Origin: Actinomycetota bacterium
GTDB lineage: Bacteria > Actinomycetota > Thermoleophilia > Gaiellales > Gaiellaceae
Direction of reading: 5' to 3'
NCBI GenBank assembly: GCA_005885565.1
Contig: VAXK01000278.1
Span: 1 to 11,322, forward strand
Length of the DNA stretch: 11,322 nucleotides
Below the pieces are notes generated by a model. That model saw nothing but the letters and a program-made list of their open reading frames with translations. It searched no databases and was not told where the DNA came from. A program made the translations under genes and the position numbers. Below are positions 6,246 to 11,322 of this stretch, one piece after another. The stretch's first letter is position 1; each line of letters starts with the position of its first letter.

Positions 6246-7325
6246 TCAGAGACCCGGCTCGATCAAGAGCCGGGCGAGGAGCGAGGCGCGGATGGGGATG
6301 GAATCGAGCAGCACGTGCTCGTCGCGCGCGTGCGCTCCGCCGCCTTCCGCGCCGAGCCCGTCGAGCACCGGGACGCCGAGCGCGCCGACGAGGTTGCCGT
6401 CCGAGCCGCCTCCCGATGCGCTCTCGTGGAGGTCGAGCCCGAGCTTTGCGCCGTGCTCCCGCGCCTGCTCGAAGAGCCGCGCCGAGCCGGGCGAGCGCTC
6501 GAGCGGCGGCCGCGTGAAGCCCCCTTCGAGCTCGAGCCGCGTGCCGGAATCCTTGGGCTCGAGGCGGGCCAGCGCGGCCTCGATCTTGGGAACGTCGGCC
6601 GCGTGCGTGACGCGGACGTCGATCCACGCCTCCGCGTGGTCGGCGACGACGTTCTCGCGCAGGCCGCCCCGCACGACGCCGACGTTCACGGAGATGCCGT
6701 GGCGTGGATCGCCGAGGCCCTTGAGGGCGAGGATCTGGTGCGCGAGCTCCTCGACCGCGCTCGCGCCCTCGTCCGGGTGGGTGCCGGCGTGCGAGGCGTG
6801 GCCGTGGACGACGAGGCGGTAGCGGGCGAGTCCCTTGCGGGCGGTCTTGAGGTTCCCGCGCTGGGTCGGCGGCTCGAGCACGAACGCGGCGGCGGCGCCT
6901 TCGGCGGCTTCCTCGATGAGCGGCCGCCCGGTGAGGCTCCCGGTCTCCTCGTCGGCGGTGAGGAAGACGCGGGCGGCGCGGCGGCGCTTGCCCGCTTCGC
7001 GGATGGCCTCGACGAGGACGACGAGTCCCGCCTTCATGTCGTAGGCACCGGGGCCGTAGGCCCGCCCGTTCTCGACCCGGAAGGGCATGCCGGCGAGCGT
7101 CCCGACCTCCCACACGGTGTCGACGTGGCCGAGCAGGAGGAGCGGCTCGCCCTTGCCGGCGAGGTCGACGCGGAGGTGGTCGCCCGTGAACGCCGCCTCG
7201 CCGCCGTACGGCTCGAGCTCAGCCACGACGCGATCGGCAACCCCCCGCAGCCCTTCCGAGTGGCCGGTCGGCGACTCCAGCTCGATGAGCTCGCGCAAGA
7301 GGTCGATCGGTCTCCTGTCAGTCAC
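6246..7325 (-). CDS. M20-family metallopeptidase (glutamate carboxypeptidase-like)
   Basis: This encodes 359 aa, close to the family norm, with the full di-zinc site of the M20A/carboxypeptidase G2 group: GHVDTVW at 66-72 (His67), GAYDMKAG at 93-100 (bridging Asp96), TADEETGS at 123-130 (general base Glu126, zinc ligand Glu127), VLEPP at 149-153 (Glu151) and GGAHARDEH at 329-337 (His332). HGHASHAGTHPDEG (174-187) opens the dimerisation domain. There is no signal peptide, so it is cytoplasmic. Carboxypeptidase-G2-like enzymes remove C-terminal glutamate or cleave acyl/glutamyl amides. Next to a permease and a gamma-glutamyl ligase, it may release glutamate from a glutamylated intermediate, or trim an imported conjugate (inference). 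The start is GTG at 7325. No good Shine-Dalgarno is visible, and the next in-frame candidate would cut the conserved DLLRELIELESPTG start. It is the first gene of the operon. Confidence 0.9.
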   Translation of the reverse strand: MTDRRPIDLLRELIELESPTGHSEGLRGVADRVVAELEPYGGEAAFTGDHLRVDLAGKGEPLLLLGHVDTVWEVGTLAGMPFRVENGRAYGPGAYDMKAGLVVLVEAIREAGKRRRAARVFLTADEETGSLTGRPLIEEAAEGAAAAFVLEPPTQRGNLKTARKGLARYRLVVHGHASHAGTHPDEGASAVEELAHQILALKGLGDPRHGISVNVGVVRGGLRENVVADHAEAWIDVRVTHAADVPKIEAALARLEPKDSGTRLELEGGFTRPPLERSPGSARLFEQAREHGAKLGLDLHESASGGGSDGNLVGALGVPVLDGLGAEGGGAHARDEHVLLDSIPIRASLLARLLIEPGL

Positions 7326-7362
7326 GAAATCGCCAAAACCTGTGACGATTCTGCCGCGCGGC
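7321..7362. repeat. Inverted repeats around the operon start, candidate operator
   Basis: GTCAC (7321-7325, including the start codon of the M20 gene) pairs with GTGAC (7342-7346). The arms are 21 bp apart start to start, so they lie on the same face of the helix. Just upstream is a 10-bp perfect palindrome, GCCGCGCGGC (7353-7362). Both sit in the only sizeable upstream region of the four-gene operon (7326-7461). They could be a repressor site. No -10/-35 pair was convincing there. Confidence 0.25.
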
Positions 7363-7422
7363 TATTACGGACGTGGACGTTTCCGCCGGGTGCTGCCGAT
7401 ACTTCGGGCGGGTCAGATGACG

Positions 7423-7451
7423 ATCAGCGTCCACTTCGAGCCATCGCTGAT
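7423..7451. terminator. Weak hairpin after the ABC-F gene
   Basis: ATCAGCG (7423-7429) and CGCTGAT (7445-7451) form a 7-bp stem with a 15-nt loop. The hairpin begins 10 nt beyond the TAG (7462-7464) that ends the original C-terminal frame of the ABC-F gene. On the plus strand the stem runs into TTTT, on the minus strand into CGTCATC, so any intrinsic termination in the gene's direction would be weak. Its position fits a terminator for the ABC-F gene as it was before the frame broke. Confidence 0.3.
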
Positions 7452-9370
7452 TTTGCTCGTTCTATCGATGTTCGTTGGCTGGTTCCGACGGTAGTGGAGC
7501 CGACGCCTGCGAGCGCTCGAAGAGCTCTTCCCAGCGGGCGAGGAGGGCCTGCAGCTCGTCGCGCGCGCGGCGGTGGGCGGCCAGCGTCTCCACGTCGCTC
7601 CAGTCGTCCGCGAGCCGGCGCTCGAGCTCGGAGACCGTCTCCTCGTGGGCGGCGATCTCGGCCTCGACGCGGTCGAGCTCGCTCGGACGCCGCGCTGGAG
7701 CAGGCGCCGGCTTTGCGGCCTTCCACTTTGGCGGCGCGGGCGACGGCGGCGGAGCGGGAGCCGTCCGCGCCTCGCGCGCGCGCACGTAGTCGGCCCAGCC
7801 GCCTTCGTAGGAACGCAGCTCGCCGTCCTGCCGCCACCGCGTCCACCAACGCCCGGTCGTGCGAGACGAGGAGCACCGTCCCCGGGAAGGCCTCGAGCGC
7901 GGCCTCGAGCGCCTCGCGGCTCTCCAGGTCGAGGTGGTTCGTCGGCTCGTCGAGGACGAGGAAGTTCGCGCCCGAGGCGACGACGAGCGCGAGCGCCAGC
8001 CGGCGCCGCTCGCCGCCCGAGAGCGCGGCGACCGGCTTCTCGTGCTCGCCCCAGCCGGAGAAGAGGAAGCGCCCGAGGAGCGCCTGCGCCTGCGGGCGCG
8101 GCAGCCGCGTCGCCGACTGCGCCGCGTCGAGGACGCTGCCGGTCTTCGGGAGCTCGACTTCGTGCTGGCTGAAGTACGCCGACTCGACGCCGTGGCCCAA
8201 GCGTGCGGTCCCGGCACGCCGCTCGCGCAGACCGAGCAGCATCTCGAGGAGCGTCGTCTTCCCCGAGCCGTTCGGGCCGACGAGCGCGACGTGCTCGCCG
8301 CGCTCCAGCGCGAGGTCCGCGCCGCGTAGCAGCACGCGGTCGCCGACTCCGACCTCGAGCTCGCGCGCCTCGGCGACAGTGCGCCCGCTCCGTGCCGGCT
8401 TGAGGAACTCGAAGCCGAGGCTCCGCGAGCGGCGCGTCAGGAGCTCGAGCTCGCCCCTCGCGCGGACGCGGTCGCGCTCGAGACGCGAGATCTGCGTCAG
8501 CTTCGCCTGGGCCTGCTTCGCCTTCGTCTTCTTGTAGCGGAACCGCTCCACGAAGCGCCGCAGGCGCGCGATGTCCTCCTCGTAGCGCTCGACCGCCTTG
8601 CCCGCGTGGAGCGCCCGTGCCGCCTTCTCCTCGCGCCAGGCGTGCCACGGGCCGGCGAAGAAGGTCGAGCGTCCCGCGTCGAGCTCGAGCACGGCGCCCG
8701 TCACCGCCTCGAGGAACCAGCGGTCGTGCGCGACGAGGATCACGCCCGCGTCGAGGGCGGCGAGCTCGCGCTCGAGCCACTCGATCGACGCGACGTCGAG
8801 GTGGTTCGTGGGCTCGTCGAGGAGCAGCAGGTCGGGATCGCCGCCGAGCGCGCGGGCGAGCGAGGCGCGGGTCAGCTCGCCGCCGGAGAAGGTGGCGAGC
8901 GGGCGGTCGAGGTCCGCGTCGGCGAAGCCGAGTCCGCGCACGACCGCGTTCGTGTGCTCGCGCCAGGCGTAGCCGCCCGCGTGCTCGAGCCGGGCCTGCG
9001 CCTCGGAGTAGCGTCGCAGCGTCGCGTCGGCGTGGTCGCCGCCCGCCATCGCGTCCTCGAGCCGGCGCAGCTCCTGCTCGGCGGCGACGAGGTCGGTCGC
9101 GCCGGAGAGGACGTACTCGCGGAGCGAGAGGTCGCGCTCGAGCGGCGGGCGCTGGTCGTGCAGCGCGACGCGCGTCCCCTTCTGGAACGCGAGCTCGCCG
9201 CCCTGCAGCTCGGTCTCGCCGACGAGGATGCGGAGCAGCGTCGTCTTGCCGGCGCCGTTCGGCCCGGAGAGCGCGACCCGGTCGCGCCGCTCGACCTTGA
9301 AGGACACGCCGTCGAAGAGCACGTCGCCCGCGAGCTCCTTGCGCAGGTTGGAGGCGATGACGACGGCCAT
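7424..9370 (-). CDS. ABC-F family ATPase, frameshifted near the C-terminus
   Basis: As read, this encodes 648 aa from the ATG at 9370. Two ABC domains are complete. The first has Walker A GPNGAGKT (36-43), signature FSGGE (161-165), Walker B LLLLDEPTNHLD and AHDR (214-217). The second has Walker A GPNGSGKT (365-372), LSGGE (450-454), LVLDEPTNHLD and SHDR (503-506). The linker at about 245-310 is the basic helical ABC_tran_Xtn region (YKKTKAKQAQAKLTQ). There are no membrane segments; ABC-F proteins act on ribosomes, either as translation factors or in antibiotic resistance. After residue 513 (DAVA, 7834-7832) the frame turns into arginine/alanine-rich nonsense to 7424, while the expected C-terminal sequence resumes in the +1 frame at 7827. 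Both ATPase domains survive, so partial function is possible. It is either a decaying gene or a sequence error. The promoter is probably leaderless (9378-9383). Confidence 0.85.
   Translation of the reverse strand: MAVVIASNLRKELAGDVLFDGVSFKVERRDRVALSGPNGAGKTTLLRILVGETELQGGELAFQKGTRVALHDQRPPLERDLSLREYVLSGATDLVAAEQELRRLEDAMAGGDHADATLRRYSEAQARLEHAGGYAWREHTNAVVRGLGFADADLDRPLATFSGGELTRASLARALGGDPDLLLLDEPTNHLDVASIEWLERELAALDAGVILVAHDRWFLEAVTGAVLELDAGRSTFFAGPWHAWREEKAARALHAGKAVERYEEDIARLRRFVERFRYKKTKAKQAQAKLTQISRLERDRVRARGELELLTRRSRSLGFEFLKPARSGRTVAEARELEVGVGDRVLLRGADLALERGEHVALVGPNGSGKTTLLEMLLGLRERRAGTARLGHGVESAYFSQHEVELPKTGSVLDAAQSATRLPRPQAQALLGRFLFSGWGEHEKPVAALSGGERRRLALALVVASGANFLVLDEPTNHLDLESREALEAALEAFPGTVLLVSHDRALVDAVAAGRRAAFLRRRLGRLRARARGADGSRSAAVARAAKVEGRKAGACSSAASERARPRRGRDRRPRGDGLRARAPARGRLERRGDAGRPPPRARRAAGPPRPLGRALRALAGVGSTTVGTSQRTSIERAKSAMARSGR
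7462..7827 (-). pseudogene. Displaced C-terminal segment of the ABC-F gene (+1 frame)
   Basis: This reads DGELRSYEGGWADYVRAREA, then a proline/alanine-rich linker, then a charged helical segment (ELDRVEAEIAAHEETVSELERRLADD and on) to the TAG at 7462. That is the normal end of ABC-F proteins of this kind: the last strand of the second ATPase domain and a coiled-coil C-terminal domain. It has no start codon of its own and follows the SHDRALVDAVA end of the main frame. In relatives I would expect about eight residues between DAV and DGE (about 24 nt). Here there are 7 nt, so about 17 nt appear to be missing, which also gives the observed frame change. The size of the gap is inferred from family memory, not from an alignment. 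Confidence 0.75.
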
Positions 9371-9377
9371 GCCCTCA

Positions 9378-9383
9378 AGCGTA
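9378..9383 (-). promoter_or_regulatory. Candidate -10 box giving a leaderless ABC-F mRNA
   Basis: On the minus strand TACGCT lies at -13 to -8 from the ATG at 9370, the same spacing as the TACACT box of the metallopeptidase gene. The only purine-rich stretch before the ATG (GAGGG) ends 1 nt from it, too close for a normal Shine-Dalgarno. The -35 is not clear. Confidence 0.35.
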
Positions 9384-9395
9384 GTGCCGCCTTCG

Positions 9396-9698
9396 TTACG
9401 AGAGCGCGCGCCACACCATGCGCGCGGAGACGGCGGAGGCCGCGACGGCTGGGATGCCGAGCACGGCCCACCAGCCGAAGGCGAAGAACGATGCCAGCAG
9501 CAGGTCCGTCATCGCGGCGAGCGCCCACTTCGGAATCGAGAAGCTGCGCACGCGCGAGTAGAGCCGCGCGAGGTCCGCGCCCGGCCGGAGCTCCTCGAGC
9601 ACGTCGAGGATGCCGGTCAGGACGCCCGTGACGATCGCCGCGACGCCGAGGACGGTCGCCCAGCGGAGCGTCTTAGCGCCGCAGCCGATGTTGCAGGC
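9396..9698 (-). pseudogene. C-terminal half of an interrupted membrane protein
   Basis: This is a clean hydrophobic reading frame, KTLRWATVLGVAAIVTGVLT (first membrane segment), then GILDVLEELRPGADLARLYS, a central FSIPKWALAAMTDLLLASFF segment, and a last hydrophobic stretch ending at the stop at 9396. The first start codon in frame is a GTG at 9602, which would discard the obviously coding first membrane segment. Upstream the frame is open only to a TAG at 9699-9701, with no ATG, GTG or TTG. It therefore lacks its beginning. The GILDVLEEL motif after a membrane helix is what I would expect in the second half of a multi-spanning family whose first half resembles the fragment at 10619-10929. 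The break falls exactly where the lower-GC ArsR cassette begins. The function is unknown. Confidence 0.6.
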
Positions 9699-9727
9699 CT
9701 ATGGCCCTTGACACATGCCGATGTCGG
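9684..9727. promoter_or_regulatory. Candidate operator: repeated GCCGATGT and a palindrome in the ArsR promoter
   Basis: GCCGATGT occurs at 9684-9691 and again at 9717-9724. The copies are exactly 33 bp apart, about three helical turns. The second copy is part of a perfect palindrome CCGA-TG-TCGG (9718-9727) lying between the -35 and -10 boxes. ArsR-family repressors commonly bind inverted repeats across their own promoter, so autoregulation is the natural reading (inference). Confidence 0.4.
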
Positions 9728-9735
9728 AATATTAT
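9708..9735 (+). promoter_or_regulatory. Near-consensus sigma-70-type promoter of the ArsR-SRPBCC operon
   Basis: The -35 box is TTGACA (9708-9713, perfect consensus) and the -10 box is TATTAT (9730-9735, five of six), with a 16-bp spacer. A transcript would start about seven bases after the -10 box, at or next to the GTG at 9742. The two in-frame ATGs at 9715 and 9721 lie inside the promoter, so they cannot be the starts if this promoter is used. Confidence 0.7.
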
Positions 9736-9741
9736 GGCGCC

Positions 9742-10083
9742 GTGGCCCGCTCCTCCACGACGTCGGACGTCTTCAACGCAGTTGCCGAGGCGCGGCGACG
9801 CGAGATCCTGGACACGCTGATCGCAGGCGAGAAGGCGGTCGGGACGATCGTGAACGACCTCTCGATGTCCCAGCCTCAGGTCTCGAAGCACCTACGGGTG
9901 CTCAGCGAGGTCGGACTCGTCAGATGTAAGGCGGAAGGGCGTCGTCGCCTGTACCGCCTGGAACCCGAGCACCTTCGGCCGTTGCACGACTGGTTGGCCA
10001 AGTACGAGCAGGCGTGGAACGACCGACTCGATCGGATGGACGACTACCTCAAAGAGCTACAACAACAAGGAGAGCCGCAGTGA
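9742..10083 (+). CDS. ArsR-family winged-helix transcriptional regulator
   Basis: This encodes 113 aa from a GTG at 9742. I chose that start because the promoter boxes leave upstream ATGs untranscribed and the mRNA should begin at this GTG. The fold is plain: DVFNAVAEARRREILDTL (9-26), then a helix-turn-helix with recognition helix SQPQVSKHLRVLSEVGLV (43-60), then the wing with EGRRRLYRL (65-73), and a C-terminal dimerisation helix to EQAWNDRLDRMDDYLKELQQ. The metal-binding ELCVC-type motif of ArsR/SmtB sensors is absent; only one cysteine (Cys62) occurs, so metal sensing is unlikely. This is the subgroup usually paired with an AHSA1/SRPBCC gene. The next gene overlaps by 4 bases (GTGA). The GC content is lower than in neighbouring genes, in keeping with transfer. 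It probably represses its own operon. Confidence 0.9.
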   Translation: MARSSTTSDVFNAVAEARRREILDTLIAGEKAVGTIVNDLSMSQPQVSKHLRVLSEVGLVRCKAEGRRRLYRLEPEHLRPLHDWLAKYEQAWNDRLDRMDDYLKELQQQGEPQ

Positions 10084-10580
10084 CACCTAATCGGCATGGG
10101 TCGTCAGGCATCGAATTCCCGAACGAACTCGAGATTGTCACCACTCGAGAGTTCGACGCTCCGCTCGAACTCGTCTTCGACGTATTCACGAAGCCGGAGC
10201 ATGTGAGCAAATGGTTCGCTCCATTCACGTGTGAGGTGACGGAGTGCTCGATCGACCTGCGCGTCGGAGGGAACTACCACATCGTCTTCGTGACCGAAGA
10301 CGGAAGCGAGTGCTCGTTTCGGGGAACCTACTTGGAGGTCGAGCCGCCGACCCGGACCGTCGCAACGTGGCTATTCGAAGGGTGGCCAGATGCGGACGCC
10401 GTCGAGTCCGTGGATCTGCACGAAACGGACGGAGTGACGAAGCTGACGATGAAGCTAGCGTTCCGCGACCAGGCTGGCCGTGACCACATGATCAAGTCCG
10501 ACGGCCAGGAAGACAGTTTCAACAAACTGGAGGATTACTTGAGGTCACTGCTCGAGCAAAAGGAAACCGTCTCCGGGTAG
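10080..10580 (+). CDS. AHSA1/SRPBCC-domain protein partner of the ArsR regulator
   Basis: This encodes 166 aa from a GTG at 10080 that overlaps the regulator's TGA. AAGGAG (10067-10072) stands 7 nt upstream, so the start is well supported and translation is coupled. The single domain is an Activator-of-Hsp90-ATPase-homolog-1-like START fold: REFDAPLELVFDVFTKPEHV, then SKWFAP, then CSIDLRVGGNYHIVF, then FRGTYLEVEPPTRTVATW, and a final GQEDSFNKLEDYLRSLL helix. These features are usual for the family, whose members form a helix-grip pocket for a hydrophobic ligand. The ligand is not visible. ArsR-AHSA1 pairs are common and may sense or bind small hydrophobic compounds (established pairing, unproven function). 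The protein is cytoplasmic, with no signal peptide. Codon use is lower in GC than that of the flanking genes, especially near the 3' end. Confidence 0.9.
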   Translation: MTPNRHGSSGIEFPNELEIVTTREFDAPLELVFDVFTKPEHVSKWFAPFTCEVTECSIDLRVGGNYHIVFVTEDGSECSFRGTYLEVEPPTRTVATWLFEGWPDADAVESVDLHETDGVTKLTMKLAFRDQAGRDHMIKSDGQEDSFNKLEDYLRSLLEQKETVSG

Positions 10581-10584
10581 TTGA

Positions 10585-10617
10585 GGCTCGAGCCAGACTC
10601 CAAAGCCTGATTCAGGC
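10585..10617 (+). terminator. Two short palindromes after the SRPBCC gene
   Basis: GGCTCGAGCC (10585-10594) is a perfect 10-bp palindrome and GCCTG-ATT-CAGGC (10605-10617) a 5-bp stem with a 3-nt loop. They begin 4 nt and 24 nt after the TAG at 10578-10580. No T-run follows. They may end the cassette's transcript, but the stems are short. Confidence 0.3.
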
Positions 10618-10618
10618 G

Positions 10619-10929
10619 TCATTCCGGAACACTGGGCCACTCCGGCCCCTGGCGTGCGAGCAGGCCTCCGGCGGCGACGAAGAGCGCGGGGTAGGACGCG
10701 AGGAACGCGAAGTCGGCGTAGATGTTGTTGCGGTTCCGGCGCCGCTCGTCGTCAGTCGAACCGACGGCTGCCCGGAGCGCGGCGAGCGACCTCGGGATCT
10801 GGAGGTCGAGCCCGTTCGTCGCCGGCTTGAAGACCCATCCTGTGACGATCCCCGTGAGGATCGTCGTCCCGGCGACGGCACCGAGGACGACGCCTTGCGC
10901 GTCGTGCTCAGGATCGTCCCTTCGACCAT
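10619..10929 (-). pseudogene. N-terminal half of an interrupted membrane protein
   Basis: The frame ending at the TGA 10619-10621 reads GVVLGAVAGTTILTGIVTGW (membrane segment 1), then an amphipathic loop with LQIPRSLAALRAAVGSTDDE, then NNIYADFAFLASYPALFVAA (segment 2), and ends LLARQGPEWPSVPE. This frame has no start codon after it leaves the upstream hydrolase gene. A good start exists in another frame: the ATG at 10929 with GGGAG 8 nt upstream, reading MVEGTILSTTRK. It would join segment 1 after a one-base loss around 10885-10895. The fragment stops soon after segment 2, next to the lower-GC cassette. The missing part is probably the fragment at 9396-9698 beyond the cassette. The function is unknown; the gene was likely translated after the hydrolase gene, which it overlaps by 22 nt. 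Confidence 0.55.
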
Positions 10930-11322
10930 TCCCCGATCTCCCTCGCCGTCCTCTCGGGCGCGTCCTCGAGCACGAAGTGCATCGTGTCCACGAGGCGGAT
11001 CTCCCCCTGTGGGACGAGCTCGGCGAAGCGCTCGCGGGCCGGCCGGCGGCGCGGCTCCTCCTCCGGCGGCTCGGTCGCAGCGAGGAGGAGCGTCGGCACG
11101 CCGCTCGCGCCGAGTCGCGCAAGCGCCTCGGCCGGGGGAGCGCACAGCACGCCCCAGATGGCCGCGGCGTAGACGTCCGGGCCCATGATCAAGACCACCC
11201 TCCCGTCCTGCTCGCGGTACGCCGAGCGGCAGCTCTCGGCGAGCTCGGGCGTCCAGCGCCTGAAGTGGGTGCTCGCGTCCTCGTCGACCGCCTGCCAGGA
11301 GTCGTAGCTCCAGAGCTCGGGC
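10908..11322 (-). CDS. Alpha/beta hydrolase, C-terminal part (5' end beyond the window)
   Basis: The frame is open from the right window edge to the TGA at 10908-10910, 137 residues with no start codon needed. The visible part is the cap region and the C-terminal lobe of an alpha/beta hydrolase: LGASGVPTLLLAATEPPEEE (the strand before the catalytic acid loop) and then RLVDTMHFVLEDAPERTARE, where the His (residue 115 of the fragment) in the MHF-V-xED-P context is the catalytic histidine. The nucleophile elbow lies off the right edge. Family reactions are ester, amide or epoxide hydrolysis and similar; the substrate cannot be told. The stop overlaps the start region of the broken membrane-protein gene, so the two were probably one operon. 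GTG at 11198 is an internal codon, not the start. Confidence 0.8.
   Translation of the reverse strand, partial: PELWSYDSWQAVDEDASTHFRRWTPELAESCRSAYREQDGRVVLIMGPDVYAAAIWGVLCAPPAEALARLGASGVPTLLLAATEPPEEEPRRRPARERFAELVPQGEIRLVDTMHFVLEDAPERTAREIGEWSKGRS

Larger units (their letters stand above)
9680..10618 (+). other. Acquired ArsR-SRPBCC cassette inserted into a membrane-protein gene (approximate limits)
   Basis: The block holds two plus-strand genes, while everything from 7.3 kb to the right edge is minus strand. Its base and codon use are different: 29 of 60 bases are G or C at 10501-10560, against 43 of 60 at 8401-8460. It uses AT-ending codons freely (aaa, ggt, att, ttt). The flanks are the two broken halves of one reading direction. 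No transposase or integrase is present, so it is not a recognisable insertion sequence. The limits are estimates, set by the last plausible membrane-protein residues on each side. Confidence 0.5.

Noticed and set aside
7424..7828. Arginine/alanine-rich tail of the ABC-F frame as a genuine new domain
   Set aside because: The composition is that of off-frame high-GC sequence, and the family C-terminal domain is present in the neighbouring frame over the same bases. A translated tail remains possible but not a conserved one.
3801..8537. A 1578-codon open frame on the plus strand
   Set aside because: It runs antisense across five clear genes of the minus strand and across the gaps between them. 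Its translation is arginine/aspartate/glutamate-rich with no domain. In high-GC DNA, stop complements are rare in real codons, so such shadows are expected.
9715..9741. ATG starts at 9715 and 9721 for the ArsR gene
   Set aside because: They sit between or inside the -35 and -10 boxes of a near-consensus promoter, so they should not be transcribed.
9673..9891. A 72-codon minus-strand frame across the ArsR gene start
   Set aside because: It is antisense to the ArsR coding sequence, has no recognisable content and no ribosome site.
9680..10618. Cassette as an insertion sequence or integron cassette
   Set aside because: There is no transposase or integrase, no terminal inverted repeats longer than about 6 bp, and no attC-like structure. 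Only the acquisition itself is inferred.
1..11322. tRNA, rRNA, riboswitch or CRISPR content
   Set aside because: I saw no cloverleaf, no regularly spaced repeats and no conserved riboswitch core in the intergenic regions, all of which are shorter than 200 bp.

Overview
This window looks like a chromosomal stretch of a high-GC Gram-positive bacterium. An actinobacterium is likely, possibly of the Thermoleophilia type (inference from codon use, gene families and probable leaderless starts, not a measured placement). Most genes lie on the minus strand, and their third codon positions are nearly always G or C. The exception is a lower-GC two-gene block at about 9.70-10.58 kb on the plus strand.

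Layout. 1-879: the 5' part of an exported, membrane-anchored protein with an NHL-type beta-propeller start (minus, runs off the left edge). 1045-1395: a small secreted protein with two cysteines, followed by a strong hairpin. 1469-2017: an alpha-helical coiled-coil protein. 2124-2465: the only plus-strand gene of the left half, a small zincin-like metallopeptidase. It converges on, and overlaps by 23 bp, the next minus-strand gene.

7325-2443 (minus) is a compact four-gene operon: an M20 glutamate-carboxypeptidase-like hydrolase, an APC amino acid/amine permease, a FluG-type glutamine-synthetase-like ligase and a FluG-type amidohydrolase. The last three abut or overlap. The likely theme is uptake and gamma-glutamylation-dependent use of an amine or amino acid; the substrate is not visible.

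9370-7462 (minus) is an ABC-F ATPase with two complete nucleotide-binding domains. Its reading frame breaks just after the second H-switch, and the normal C-terminal extension continues in another frame.

9396-10929 is the most interesting part. Two short membrane-protein fragments on the minus strand (10929-10619 and 9698-9396) look like the N- and C-terminal halves of one gene. Between them, on the opposite strand, sits a lower-GC ArsR-family regulator plus AHSA1/SRPBCC cassette. The cassette has its own near-consensus promoter, and the transcript probably starts at the GTG start codon. I read this as a regulator/SRPBCC module inserted into, and killing, a resident membrane-protein gene. The window closes with the C-terminal part of an alpha/beta hydrolase (11322-10908).

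No RNA genes, CRISPR arrays, transposases or integrases were seen.
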